A stretch of 64,000 nt of DNA from Hydrogenophaga sp. (lineage in GTDB: Bacteria; Pseudomonadota; Gammaproteobacteria; Burkholderiales; Burkholderiaceae_C). The stretch spans positions 59,534 to 123,533 of the forward strand of contig JAEUOT010000068.1 of NCBI GenBank assembly GCA_016790705.1, written 5' to 3'. A program made the position numbers and the translations under genes. The first letter of the stretch is position 1; the number at the start of each line of letters is the position of its first letter. The notes beneath the pieces were generated by a model that made no database searches, was not told the DNA's origin, and saw nothing but the letters and a program-made list of their open reading frames with translations. Of the stretch, positions 1 to 6,629 are shown in pieces.

Positions 1-1138
1 TGGCCGAGTACAGCGCGGTGAGTAGCACCTGGTCGACGTCCCGGAAAGAGAATGGAGCCTGCAAACCGAGCTTGCGAAGACGGGGAGCGAACTTTGTCCA
101 GGTTTCTTGCGGAGGGGCGTCCTCGTCTCGTTTTCGGTCCCACCAGGCGTCAATCTCATCCTGCAGTGCCTGGACCTCGCTACTTCGCGCGGCCGACAGT
201 TGCTCCTTGGCACCCTCGTAGTCGAAAAAGTAGGCCCGTTGAGTCGCCTGGTCGAGCGTGAGCTGGTCAAAGGCGACTCGCTGCCTTCGTAGGGCCCCGT
301 GGCTACCGTCCGCGGTGGGCGCCTGCCAGACGCATTCAAGCATCAGGCGCTTCTGCTCCAGGGACTCCTTGACGGTGCCCGGGTTGACGATGAAGGCGTT
401 CTGGTTGTTGTTGTAGAAGACATCGTCCTCGGTCAGCCGCCGGTGTTCGTTGTCGAAGGATGCGAACACCCAGAAGATGAGCCCACCCTCCTGCAAGTAG
501 AACTCCCGCCGCTTGACGATGACGTCCAGGTAGGTGGTGGTCAGTTGAATCTCGAAGGCGACACGCACCCCCTCATACACTGCGCTCACGTCCGGTTTGC
601 GCCACTCGCCAGTCAGGCGTCCAGCCCACCGGGCTTCCTTGTTGACCAGAGAGAACCGGGGGTCCGCCTTCAGGCAGGCCTCCAGCCAGTCCTTCATCTG
701 CAGGTGGGCCTGGCTCTCCTTGACCCCGTTGTACTTGCGGGCGTCAATTTCGTCCTGGCTCAGGGCACTCCGGGTGACGGCGGGACAGCTCCCATCCTCG
801 TGAGAGTGCTTGAAAAAGAACTTCTGCCCATCCTTGCGCGCGCAGATGAACACAGGCGTCAGGCAAGTGGAGCAGCGATATAGCGGCTGGTCTTTGAAGT
901 GAGCGGCCTTGGCCTGCGACCGAAGCTGCACTAGCGCAGCGTAATCCGAGCCGATGACGTCCTGGGCGCGCAGATATGACCCTGAGTGGGTGTCCAGAAC
1001 CTCGGCAATTTCGGGCTTGTCCACGCACAGCGGTTCTCCGGCGGGCGGGAGTTCGCGTTGGCGCTTTCCTGGCGCATTTGCCGTTCGTTGGGGGCCTGAC
1101 TCGAACCCCTCGCACCTCCCGAGTTTTTCGGTGTTCAT
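1..1138 (-). CDS. CoiA-like / PD-(D/E)XK-type putative nuclease (C-terminus beyond window)
   Basis: The reading frame is open from an ATG at 1138 to the window edge, so about 379 residues are visible and the C-terminus is missing. A short zinc-finger-like segment (Cys89, Cys92, His111/His113, Cys118) is followed by a segment typical of CoiA-like restriction-endonuclease-fold proteins: ESQAHLQMKDW at about 141-151, a KPD at 181-183 and AFEIQ at 194-198. Glu141, Asp183 and Glu196-x-Gln198 would be the metal-site residues. The order zinc site, then H/K helix, then PDV, then E-x-Q matches the competence-protein CoiA family, whose members are thought to act on DNA. It is divergent from the gene at 1247. 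Its role in this accessory region is unknown; nuclease activity is inferred from motifs only. Confidence 0.7.
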   Translation of the reverse strand, partial: MNTEKLGRCEGFESGPQRTANAPGKRQRELPPAGEPLCVDKPEIAEVLDTHSGSYLRAQDVIGSDYAALVQLRSQAKAAHFKDQPLYRCSTCLTPVFICARKDGQKFFFKHSHEDGSCPAVTRSALSQDEIDARKYNGVKESQAHLQMKDWLEACLKADPRFSLVNKEARWAGRLTGEWRKPDVSAVYEGVRVAFEIQLTTTYLDVIVKRREFYLQEGGLIFWVFASFDNEHRRLTEDDVFYNNNQNAFIVNPGTVKESLEQKRLMLECVWQAPTADGSHGALRRQRVAFDQLTLDQATQRAYFFDYEGAKEQLSAARSSEVQALQDEIDAWWDRKRDEDAPPQETWTKFAPRLRKLGLQAPFSFRDVDQVLLTALYSA

Positions 1139-1246
1139 AAACTATTTTTGCACGGGCATCACCCTTTGCCTAAGCCAAAGGGCACGGGCGGCCTAGCAGG
1201 GTTGTCTTCGTCGCTAGACTACCCAGGACAACAACAAGGAATCACC

Positions 1247-1810
1247 GTGAAAATAGTATTTAGGGGAGTCCACTCAACTTGTGTCAGTTTGGCCGAGTCC
1301 ATCGTGAAGACGGAAATACGAGCCACCACAGTGGGACGCGCAGGAGCTGGGGTCTACCTTTGGGCATACGTCAACGACGCGTCAGAGGCCGAACACTTGG
1401 CAATCGACTGGTATGAAGACCAGTCTAGCGCCAAGGTGTTCGAGCGGCATCCAAAGCAAGGGCGGGTCCTCCTGTACTACGAGCTCGAGCTGGAACCACA
1501 GGAGGTGGTGAACATCAACACAACATACCACCATGAGCTCATTCGCAAGAAGGTTGCTCGTGGGCGTAGTAGGTCAGACATCTCTAGGGCCTACGACGAC
1601 CACATCAGTGGTATCTCGGAGCATCGACTTGAAAAGTTCGGAGTTCCTCTTAAGTTGGTTGAGGCTTCGCTACCCGTGCCGAACGCGACCCGGGAACGGT
1701 CCTCCGGAGTACCCTTGACAGTGGGCGCAGATGCCTATATCGTGTTAGCAACTGGTATTTCGTCACTCAAGCTTGTTGACGTGAAGGGAATGCCGTGGAA
1801 GGGGAAATGA
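1247..1810 (+). CDS. ADP-ribosyltransferase-like protein, candidate toxin
   Basis: This is a 187-residue protein that I do not recognise as a named family. The GTG at 1247 is chosen because AAGGA lies at 1236-1240; an upstream in-frame ATG at 1148 would add 33 low-quality residues. Residues 5-11 read FRGVHST, and a GRAGAGVYLW stretch follows near residue 35, then an A-x2-LA-x-DWY helix. A G-x-H-x-T followed by a G-x-GVY strand and an alanine-rich helix is the general layout of several ADP-ribosyltransferase-fold toxins, but the match is loose. The stop overlaps the start of the next gene by four bases (ATGA), so the two are translationally coupled. The coding sequence has more A and T than neighbouring genes, consistent with recent acquisition. 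Confidence 0.6.
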   Translation: MKIVFRGVHSTCVSLAESIVKTEIRATTVGRAGAGVYLWAYVNDASEAEHLAIDWYEDQSSAKVFERHPKQGRVLLYYELELEPQEVVNINTTYHHELIRKKVARGRSRSDISRAYDDHISGISEHRLEKFGVPLKLVEASLPVPNATRERSSGVPLTVGADAYIVLATGISSLKLVDVKGMPWKGK

Positions 1811-1992
1811 CAATGGATAACGACGCTTTTGACTTAGAAGAGCGGGCCTTCTTGGAGGCTCGCGACCAAGTGAGCGATGAGGAACTCATCGCTCGGATGA
1901 ATGCTGCCCCCAACATGGGCGGTGCGACCTTGGTCGAGCTGAGCAATTTCGTGTACAGGCGAGTTCCCTCGGACGTTACTTTGGCCGCCTAA
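1807..1992 (+). CDS. Small acidic protein, candidate partner/antitoxin of the preceding gene
   Basis: This 61-residue acidic protein starts at ATG 1807, overlapping the preceding stop, with GGAAGGGG just upstream; an ATG at 1813 is an alternative. Its N-terminal half is rich in Asp and Glu (DNDAFDLEERAFLEARDQ), and a helix-rich C-terminal half follows. It has no motif I can name. The small size, the acidic character and the four-base coupling to an ADP-ribosyltransferase-like gene are what one expects of an immunity or antitoxin protein, although antitoxins usually precede toxins. A strong terminator at 2014 ends the transcript right after it. Confidence 0.6.
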   Translation: MTMDNDAFDLEERAFLEARDQVSDEELIARMNAAPNMGGATLVELSNFVYRRVPSDVTLAA

Positions 1993-2013
1993 GCCCGCTC
2001 CCTGACTTCATTC

Positions 2014-2044
2014 AAAGAGCCGCATCAGCGGCTCTTTTTCTTTT
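2014..2044 (+). terminator. Rho-independent terminator
   Basis: A perfect 10-bp stem (2014-2023 with 2028-2037) closes a four-base loop and runs into a T-rich tail to 2044. It closes the two-gene module at 1247-1992. Confidence 0.9.
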
Positions 2045-2073
2045 GGGGTGTTGAAAAAGGGCTTTGCAAGTCG

Positions 2074-2134
2074 TTGACAGCGTTCTATGCCCCGGCAACA
2101 ATGGTGAACATTCATTCACCTTCATGAACAATCA
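2074..2134 (+). promoter_or_regulatory. Promoter and repeat-rich operator of the S24 gene
   Basis: TTGACA at 2074-2079 is followed after 17 bp by AACAAT at 2097-2102 (four of six matches to TATAAT). Immediately downstream are a palindrome with GGTGAA/TTCACC arms (2103-2108 and 2115-2120) and the 8-bp palindrome TTCATGAA (2121-2128). TGAAC recurs at 2105, 2125 and 2136. The half-sites cover the transcription start and the start codon, which suggests autoregulation by the encoded repressor-like protein. No classical CTGT-N8-ACAG SOS box is present. Confidence 0.55.
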
Positions 2135-2713
2135 GTGAACCCCGACAAGTATCTCGCCGCCCTGCGCATCCACTGGAAGGAGCACAAGTCCTTCCCGTCG
2201 ATGGCCAAGCTGGCCGACGTGCTGGGCCTGGCCTCTTCCGGGGGCGTGTTCAAGGTGCTCGGCCGTCTGGTGGACGCGGGCTACCTGGAGCGCGTGGACG
2301 GTCGCATCGCGCCGACGAAGCTGTTTTTCTCCCTGCCGGTGCTGGGCTCCGCGCGCGCCGGGCTGCCGCAACCGGAGAGCCAAGACGCCGGGCACGAGCT
2401 GGTGAACGTCGAGGACTTCCTGGTCCGCAACCCCGAGCGCACGCTGTTCTGCCGCGCCCGCGGCGACTCGATGAAGAACGCCGGCATCCTGGACCGGGAC
2501 ATGCTGGTGGTCGAGCGCAACACGCCGACCAAGCCCGGCGACATCGTGGTGGCCGTCCTGGACCAGGAACTGACCGTGAAGTACCTCTTCCCGGACCCTG
2601 CCGGCGGCTGGGTGCTCAAGCCCGCCAACCCCGACTACCCCGAACTCAGGGCGAAGGGGTCTCTGGAGGTTCTGGGCGTGGTGACTGGGGTGTTTCGCCG
2701 GTTCGAGCGGTGA
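2135..2713 (+). CDS. LexA/UmuD-like S24-family autoprotease with N-terminal HTH
   Basis: This is a 192-residue protein starting at GTG 2135; no in-frame ATG lies close upstream. Residues 1-60 form a winged-helix-like DNA-binding segment (KLADVLGLASSGGVFKVLGR). The C-terminal half is a peptidase S24 fold with Ser112 in GDSM and Lys149 in TVKYL as the catalytic pair. An Ala75-Gly76 bond lies in the linker, where LexA and UmuD are cleaved. The family cuts itself when stimulated by RecA filaments, so this is probably a damage-inducible repressor of the accessory region. No umuC/dinB partner follows, unlike many umuD homologues. It is distinct from the housekeeping lexA at 9933. Its 3' end overlaps the convergent DUF6471 gene by 68 bases. 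Confidence 0.85.
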   Translation: MNPDKYLAALRIHWKEHKSFPSMAKLADVLGLASSGGVFKVLGRLVDAGYLERVDGRIAPTKLFFSLPVLGSARAGLPQPESQDAGHELVNVEDFLVRNPERTLFCRARGDSMKNAGILDRDMLVVERNTPTKPGDIVVAVLDQELTVKYLFPDPAGGWVLKPANPDYPELRAKGSLEVLGVVTGVFRRFER

Positions 2714-2972
2714 GCCCCTGCATGCGAGGTACCTCCAGATGTTCCACCCCCATGGCCGCCAGCAGCTCCAGCGCGAAGGCGAAGCTGAACGCCCCCTGAT
2801 TGACCCGGTTGATGAGCACCTGGACGTCGACATGCGTGCCGTTGGCCTCCAGCAGCCGGGCAAGGTTCTTGTAGGACACCTGGCGCTGTGTCCGGGCATC
2901 CTTGACGATGGCCTTGGCCGCGTGCGCGTAAAAGTCCTGCGCCCGCTTGCCACGGGGTACACGGTTTTCCAT
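2646..2972 (-). CDS. DUF6471 domain protein
   Basis: This is a 108-residue protein. The central part (about 30-75: VSYKNLARLLEANG, then INRVNQGAFSFAF and LELLAAMG) matches the DUF6471 pattern, a small HTH-like domain common in accessory regions of proteobacteria. Its function is not known; DNA binding is an inference from helix content. The ATG at 2972 is the only usable in-frame start because TAA directly precedes it. A strong GGAGG lies 14 bases upstream and is better placed for an out-of-frame ATG at 2982. The proline-rich C-terminus overlaps the convergent S24 gene. Confidence 0.65.
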   Translation of the reverse strand: MENRVPRGKRAQDFYAHAAKAIVKDARTQRQVSYKNLARLLEANGTHVDVQVLINRVNQGAFSFAFALELLAAMGVEHLEVPRMQGLTARTGETPQSPRPEPPETPSP

Positions 2973-3017
2973 TTACACGCATGGTACCTCCGCGTTTTAC
3001 ATCGGCATCTGATAAAT

Positions 3018-3047
3018 GGTTTTCAATTTATATCTAAAACCGCGGTT
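3018..3047. promoter_or_regulatory. Inverted repeats in the divergent region between 2972 and 3104
   Basis: The AT-rich stretch holds GGTTTT (3018-3023) and AAAACC (3036-3041) as an inverted pair, overlapping a perfect 10-bp palindrome AACCGCGGTT (3038-3047). It lies between two divergent genes and is a plausible operator; there is no direct evidence for a binding protein. Confidence 0.3.
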
Positions 3048-3103
3048 GGCGACCCACTAGACGGGGAATCAGGCCCTTGCCTCATTCCCCAGGGAGTCAC
3101 CCC

Positions 3104-3397
3104 ATGAAAGTCAAAGTCAGGACACTTCGCCATGACGGCATCGACGTCAAAAGCACGGACCTTCAAGCCGCGCCGCCGCACGTGGGCTTGCTGCGTGTCG
3201 AAGAGGCCCGCGACCCTCAGTTGAGCCGCCAGGTTGTGCGCGCCAGGCTGCTGACCCCTGGAACAGACAAAGACATCCTGCGCGAGCTGTTGGATGCCCG
3301 ACTGCTGTGGGCCGATGCCGGCCAAATGCGCCTGACGGGCTTCGAGCAGCACGGCGCCGTGAGCTACGCCCAGACCTGGTCCGTGGAGCTGGGCTGA
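3104..3397 (+). CDS. Conserved-looking protein of unknown function, first gene of transposase operon
   Basis: This 97-residue protein starts at ATG 3104 behind AGGGAG; an ATG at 3077 would add nine residues but lacks a ribosome site. I do not recognise it. It begins MKVKVRTLRHDG, is mixed alpha/beta in appearance, and has no membrane segment or cysteine pattern. The stop overlaps the next start as TGATG, and the same transcript continues into the IS1595-type transposase gene, so all three products are probably made together. It may be a passenger of the element or a helper of transposition. Confidence 0.65.
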   Translation: MKVKVRTLRHDGIDVKSTDLQAAPPHVGLLRVEEARDPQLSRQVVRARLLTPGTDKDILRELLDARLLWADAGQMRLTGFEQHGAVSYAQTWSVELG

Positions 3398-4098
3398 TGC
3401 TTCGCGTCTCGATTCACCACTCAGCCCTTGCTGACCGGAGCACCGGCAACCTGTGTGCGCTGTTGGAAGTGGTCTATGCCAAGCAGTCCATCATGGCCGA
3501 CTACGTCGTTGGTCTGGGCCTGAGCGGTGAAGGCCAGCGCGAGCCTGCCGCGGTTCTGAACTACCCTCGCTGGGCGGGCAGTCTGTGGGACCTGGTGGTC
3601 CGCGCCCTGGGCGCCAGCCTGTACGGCAACCGACCCATTCCACCGGCTGACAAGCCTGACCGCCGCTGCGCCTACTCCACCAAGCTGTGCGCAGTCATCG
3701 AAGGCAGTGACGCCCAGCGCTCTGGGCTCCTGCTGGGCAGCGCCTCTGTGATGCAAGACGGGAAAGAGCGCGGCCGGTATGTCGTCGAGCTGCAGGAGGA
3801 CATCCTGGGCACGCACCGCGGAAGGCTGGTGTTTGGCACCAAGCGCCTGAACCCCGCAGAACTGCTTCTTCGGGCGGCCTGCCAAGCCTTGTACGGGGCC
3901 GAGCAGCCCGGCGCTCGACCGGCGCTCATCGTGCCGTCGGTCCTCAAGGTCGAGGGGGTGGACCACTTCGACATCGAAGGCCTTCGCGAGCCCGCGCGCA
4001 CAGGCTTCAAGCGATACCTGGCCCGCCAGTATCCGACCGCTCAAGAACTCGTTCTGGGGCGGGCCGAGGACTACGCAGAGTTCCTTGCCAAGGGCTGA
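3397..4098 (+). CDS. Unknown 233-residue protein coupled to the transposase gene
   Basis: It starts at ATG 3397 inside the TGATG junction with the previous gene and stops three bases before the transposase ATG. It is a soluble protein with no signal peptide or membrane segment. Apart from the repeated leucine/alanine-rich helices in the middle (SLWDLVVRALGASLYG; PAELLLRAACQALYG) I see no family motif. The near-zero spacing on both sides means translation of the transposase is likely coupled to it. Possible roles are target selection, transposition control or an unrelated passenger function; the sequence does not decide. Confidence 0.7.
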   Translation: MLRVSIHHSALADRSTGNLCALLEVVYAKQSIMADYVVGLGLSGEGQREPAAVLNYPRWAGSLWDLVVRALGASLYGNRPIPPADKPDRRCAYSTKLCAVIEGSDAQRSGLLLGSASVMQDGKERGRYVVELQEDILGTHRGRLVFGTKRLNPAELLLRAACQALYGAEQPGARPALIVPSVLKVEGVDHFDIEGLREPARTGFKRYLARQYPTAQELVLGRAEDYAEFLAKG

Positions 4099-4101
4099 AC
4101 C

Positions 4102-5328
4102 ATGGCGACCGCTGCCCGCTACAGCCCCAAGCTGTTCCCGCTGCGCCAGCGCACCGGCACAGCAGCCCATCACCTGTCCAAGCGGGCGGTGGACTTCGGC
4201 CAGGAGGACCTGACCGCGCTGAGCGAGAAAGAGGCTGTGCTCCTGCTGGCCAAGCTGCGCTGGGGGTCGGACGAGGAGATGCCCTGCCCGCACTGCGGGA
4301 CGATGGACAGCCACTACTGGACGGCCAAGGAGCTGCGCTGGAAGTGCAAGGGCTGCGGAAAGCGTTTTTCAGCCACGTCCGGCTCGGTCCTGGCCGACCA
4401 CAAGCTGCCGGTGGCCAAGATTCTCAAGATGGTCTACTCCTGGGCGACAAGTTCATCCGGGACGCCCTCGCTGGAGCTGCGCCGGGAGTGGAAGGTGTCG
4501 TACCGGGCGGTCTTCACCCTGATGCACAAGCTGCGCGAGGGGCTGCTGCGGGCCCACAACGTGGGCTTCCTCTGCGGCGTTCAGGAGCTCGACGGCATGG
4601 ACGCCAACGGCCGGCGCTACCGAGAGAAGCGCAACAAGCCCCAAGGCGGTGGCGGCGCGCCCAAGCCAGCCATGCCGGCCCACCTGCTCAAACCCAAGGT
4701 GGACGCGCAGACCGGTGAAATTCTCGGGCCACCCAAGCCACCGAAGTGGGACAAGAAGTCCCGTCAGCCCGCCGACCGCCGCATCGTCCTGGTGGTCCGC
4801 CAGCGCAGCGTCTCCAAGGGCCGCGGGGGCGTGGGCACGCGCATTGCCGTGGCGTTCGGCGAGACCGCCCAAACAGTGATGACCCTGGCCAAGCGGTTCA
4901 TCTCGGCCGAGTCGACCATCATGAGCGACGAGGACTCGTCGTATCACGAGTTCAGCAAGCACTTCGCCAAGCACGAGTCGGTTCCCCATTCGAAGACGTT
5001 CAGCTTGCCAGGAGGCATCAGCAACAACCTGGCCGAGAGCTTCAACGCCCGCATCCGCCGGCTGCTGGAGGGCGTGTACCTGAACGTCTCGAACAAGTAC
5101 CTGGCCGACTATGCGGCCGAGGCCGCCTGGCGCGAGGACGTTCGCAAGCTCAGCACTGGCAAGCGGTTGGCGCACCTGCTGGGGACGGTGCTTTGGACGG
5201 GGCTGTCGAACTGGTGGCGCGGCTACGCCCACGGCGAGCACCGCGAGGAGGAACTGCTCGTCGAGGGGAACACGCCAGCCAAGCCGCGCGGGCGTAAGAA
5301 GGGGTGGAAGGCGAAGCCGCCGAAGTAG
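4102..5328 (+). CDS. IS1595-family (ISXO2-like) transposase
   Basis: This is a 408-residue DDE-type transposase. An N-terminal zinc ribbon (Cys62, Cys65, Cys82, Cys85) precedes a helical DNA-binding segment, then the ISXO2-like catalytic domain. Likely acidic triad residues are Asp164 (QELDGMDANG), Asp276 or Asp278 (IMSDEDSSY) and Glu312 (NNLAESFNARIRR). A basic tail (PRGRKKGWK) ends the protein. At 408 residues it is longer than the ~300 usual for IS1595 elements because of an insertion at about 175-225 rich in Gly, Pro and Lys. The family is known to include subgroups that carry passenger genes, which fits the two coupled upstream genes. No clear terminal inverted repeats with target duplication could be assigned, so the element may be immobile or domesticated. 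Confidence 0.9.
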   Translation: MATAARYSPKLFPLRQRTGTAAHHLSKRAVDFGQEDLTALSEKEAVLLLAKLRWGSDEEMPCPHCGTMDSHYWTAKELRWKCKGCGKRFSATSGSVLADHKLPVAKILKMVYSWATSSSGTPSLELRREWKVSYRAVFTLMHKLREGLLRAHNVGFLCGVQELDGMDANGRRYREKRNKPQGGGGAPKPAMPAHLLKPKVDAQTGEILGPPKPPKWDKKSRQPADRRIVLVVRQRSVSKGRGGVGTRIAVAFGETAQTVMTLAKRFISAESTIMSDEDSSYHEFSKHFAKHESVPHSKTFSLPGGISNNLAESFNARIRRLLEGVYLNVSNKYLADYAAEAAWREDVRKLSTGKRLAHLLGTVLWTGLSNWWRGYAHGEHREEELLVEGNTPAKPRGRKKGWKAKPPK

Positions 5329-5374
5329 GCCCCTTGCTATACGCTGCAGTCCAATTTCAAGAGAAACTCCCCTT

Positions 5375-5959
5375 ATGCGCCTCTATGTAGACTCCCAATT
5401 TGCGTCCCCCTATGCGATGTCTGCCTTCGTCGCGCTCCGCACGAAGGGCCTCTCTTTCGAGGTCATGCCGCTGGACCTTGCAGCAAGCCAAAACGCCACC
5501 GCCGAGTACAAGGAAACCTCGCTCACCGGCAGGGTGCCCACCTTGGTCTGCGACGGGTTCGCCCTCTCGGAATCCTCGGCCATTGCCGAATACCTCGAAG
5601 AGCTGCACCCCTTGCCACGGCTGTACCCCTCCAACCCTCAAGCACGAGCGCGCGCTCGCCAGGTCCAGGCCTGGTTGCGCAGCGACCTGTTGGCTCTACG
5701 CCAGGACCGGTCGACAGAAGTCATCTTCTACGGCCCCACCGACGCGCCGCTGAGTCCTGCGGGCGAGGTTGCCGCCCAGAAGCTGCTGCAGGCGGCTTCG
5801 GCACTGCTCACGCACGGAGGGGACCACCTGTTTGGCGAGTGGTGCATCGCAGACCTCGACCTGACCGTCATGCTCAACCGCCTGGTGCTCAACGGCGACC
5901 CAGTCCCCGAAGCCCTGGCCAGCTACGCACGCCGGCAGTGGCAACTCCCGGCGGCGTAG
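5375..5959 (+). CDS. YfcF-type glutathione transferase, apparently C-terminally truncated
   Basis: This 194-residue protein closely resembles E. coli YfcF along its whole length: an N-terminal thioredoxin-like domain with SPY near residue 11 and the SESSAIAEYLE glutathione-binding helix at about 66-76, then a helical domain with RARARQVQAWLRSDL and LFGEWCIADLDL. The family has glutathione-dependent peroxidase and transferase activity in the cytoplasm. The ATG at 5375 is used. YfcF homologues continue 15-20 residues beyond the final QWQ, whereas here a TAG at 5957 stops the frame. The same frame reads on for ten plausible residues to TGA at 5990, so the TAG looks like a nonsense truncation. 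The gene lies between a full transposase gene and a transposase-tail fragment. Confidence 0.85.
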   Translation: MRLYVDSQFASPYAMSAFVALRTKGLSFEVMPLDLAASQNATAEYKETSLTGRVPTLVCDGFALSESSAIAEYLEELHPLPRLYPSNPQARARARQVQAWLRSDLLALRQDRSTEVIFYGPTDAPLSPAGEVAAQKLLQAASALLTHGGDHLFGEWCIADLDLTVMLNRLVLNGDPVPEALASYARRQWQLPAA

Positions 5960-6019
5960 GAGTGGTTGCGGTTCCCCCGACCTGCGCTTTGAGCGCGGCC
6001 TGACTTCCGGGTGATTCAC

Positions 6020-6056
6020 CAACGGCCTGCACCTCGCGTGCGGGCCGTTGTTCTTT
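6020..6056 (+). terminator. Rho-independent terminator after the GST gene
   Basis: A 13-bp stem (6020-6032 with 6038-6050, including one T-G wobble) encloses a five-base loop and is followed by TTCTTT. It lies 60 bases after the TAG and 28 bases after the next in-frame stop of the glutathione transferase gene. Confidence 0.75.
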
Positions 6057-6122
6057 GAGGGCAATGCGCCGGCCCAGCCGCGCGGGCGCAAGAGGGGGTG
6101 GAAGCCCCGGTCGCCGAAGTAA
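6054..6122 (+). pseudogene. Fragment of a second IS1595-type transposase (C-terminal tail only)
   Basis: Reading in frame from 6054, the DNA encodes FEGNAPAQPRGRKRGWK followed by PRSPK and TAA. This aligns residue for residue with the last 22 codons of the transposase ending at 5328 (VEGNTPAKPRGRKKGWK, AKPPK, stop), with about two thirds of residues identical and comparable nucleotide identity. No homology is visible upstream of about 6048. It is the 3' end of a related, not identical, transposase gene whose body is lost. Confidence 0.75.
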
Positions 6123-6143
6123 AACTCGAAGCCACAAAGGACA

Positions 6144-6163
6144 AACCCCGCTTGAGCGGGGTT
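6144..6163. terminator. Hairpin, probable terminator of the minus-strand gene at 6264
   Basis: Eight-base arms AACCCCGC and GCGGGGTT enclose a four-base loop. Read on the minus strand it follows the stop at 6264 by about 100 bases. Neither strand has a long T tract, so it may be a factor-assisted or bidirectional terminator. The 90 bases between it and the gene hold nothing else I can name. Confidence 0.45.
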
Positions 6164-6263
6164 CGGCCTCTATCTACAACGGCACGACCAGCTAGCTGGA
6201 AAACCGATGTCTCAATACAAGGGGTATAGCGCAGTCGTACGTCAGACGCTGCAGGCTGCCGCG

Positions 6264-6629
6264 TCAGGCCCAAGCGCCGGCGTAATGCCGCGTTTGCAAG
6301 GGCTGGAGTTGAGGCAAAAAGGTCTTGTACGCCGACTCAAAGTCGGCACGTTCAACTTTCTTGTGAACATCACGAGCTTGTCGAACACGCACTAGAAGAG
6401 CTTTCTTCCGAGTCTGGGGGACTACGTTGTAATAGCTCAGGCGCTCCACCAACTGCACTGACTCACCGGAGTGCGGCCCTTGCAGCGAATCCAGCTCAGG
6501 CGTCTCTGTCCCGTACCAAACCGCCAGCGCAGCGGCTTTCACTGCATCGAATTCGACGCACCGCAGCCCGCGCTGCGCTACTTGCGTAAGCACAGTGTTC
6601 AGGGGGAGCGAAGACGTCACAGCAGTCAT
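6264..6629 (-). CDS. Unknown protein coupled to the nucleotidyltransferase gene (candidate TA partner)
   Basis: This 121-residue protein starts at ATG 6629, overlapping the stop of the upstream nucleotidyltransferase gene by four bases. It carries basic patches (QTRKKALLVRVRQARDVHKK) and no motif that I recognise. Strict coupling behind a nucleotidyltransferase-fold gene is the usual layout of two-component modules of the AbiE, MenAT or HEPN/MNT kinds. It does not show the R-x4-6-H motif of HEPN nucleases. Its role as toxin, antitoxin or something else is open. Confidence 0.6.
   Translation of the reverse strand: MTAVTSSLPLNTVLTQVAQRGLRCVEFDAVKAAALAVWYGTETPELDSLQGPHSGESVQLVERLSYYNVVPQTRKKALLVRVRQARDVHKKVERADFESAYKTFLPQLQPLQTRHYAGAWA

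Noticed and set aside
299-883. 194-codon open frame on the plus strand
   Set aside because: It runs antisense to the CoiA-like gene, whose frame has clear motifs and natural codon use; the plus frame has no motif and looks like a high-GC shadow.
2962-6206. CGGTTTTCCA at 2962-2971 and its inverted copy at 6197-6206 as ends of the IS1595-type element
   Set aside because: Only ten bases match, the flanking eight bases (GGGGTACA and ATGTCTCA) are not a target duplication, and the left copy overlaps the DUF6471 start codons. Such a match between two windows of this size is likely by chance.
6207-6395. 62-codon plus-strand frame MSQYKGYSAVV
   Set aside because: It overlaps the 3' end of the coupled minus-strand gene at 6264 and has no ribosome site or recognisable feature.
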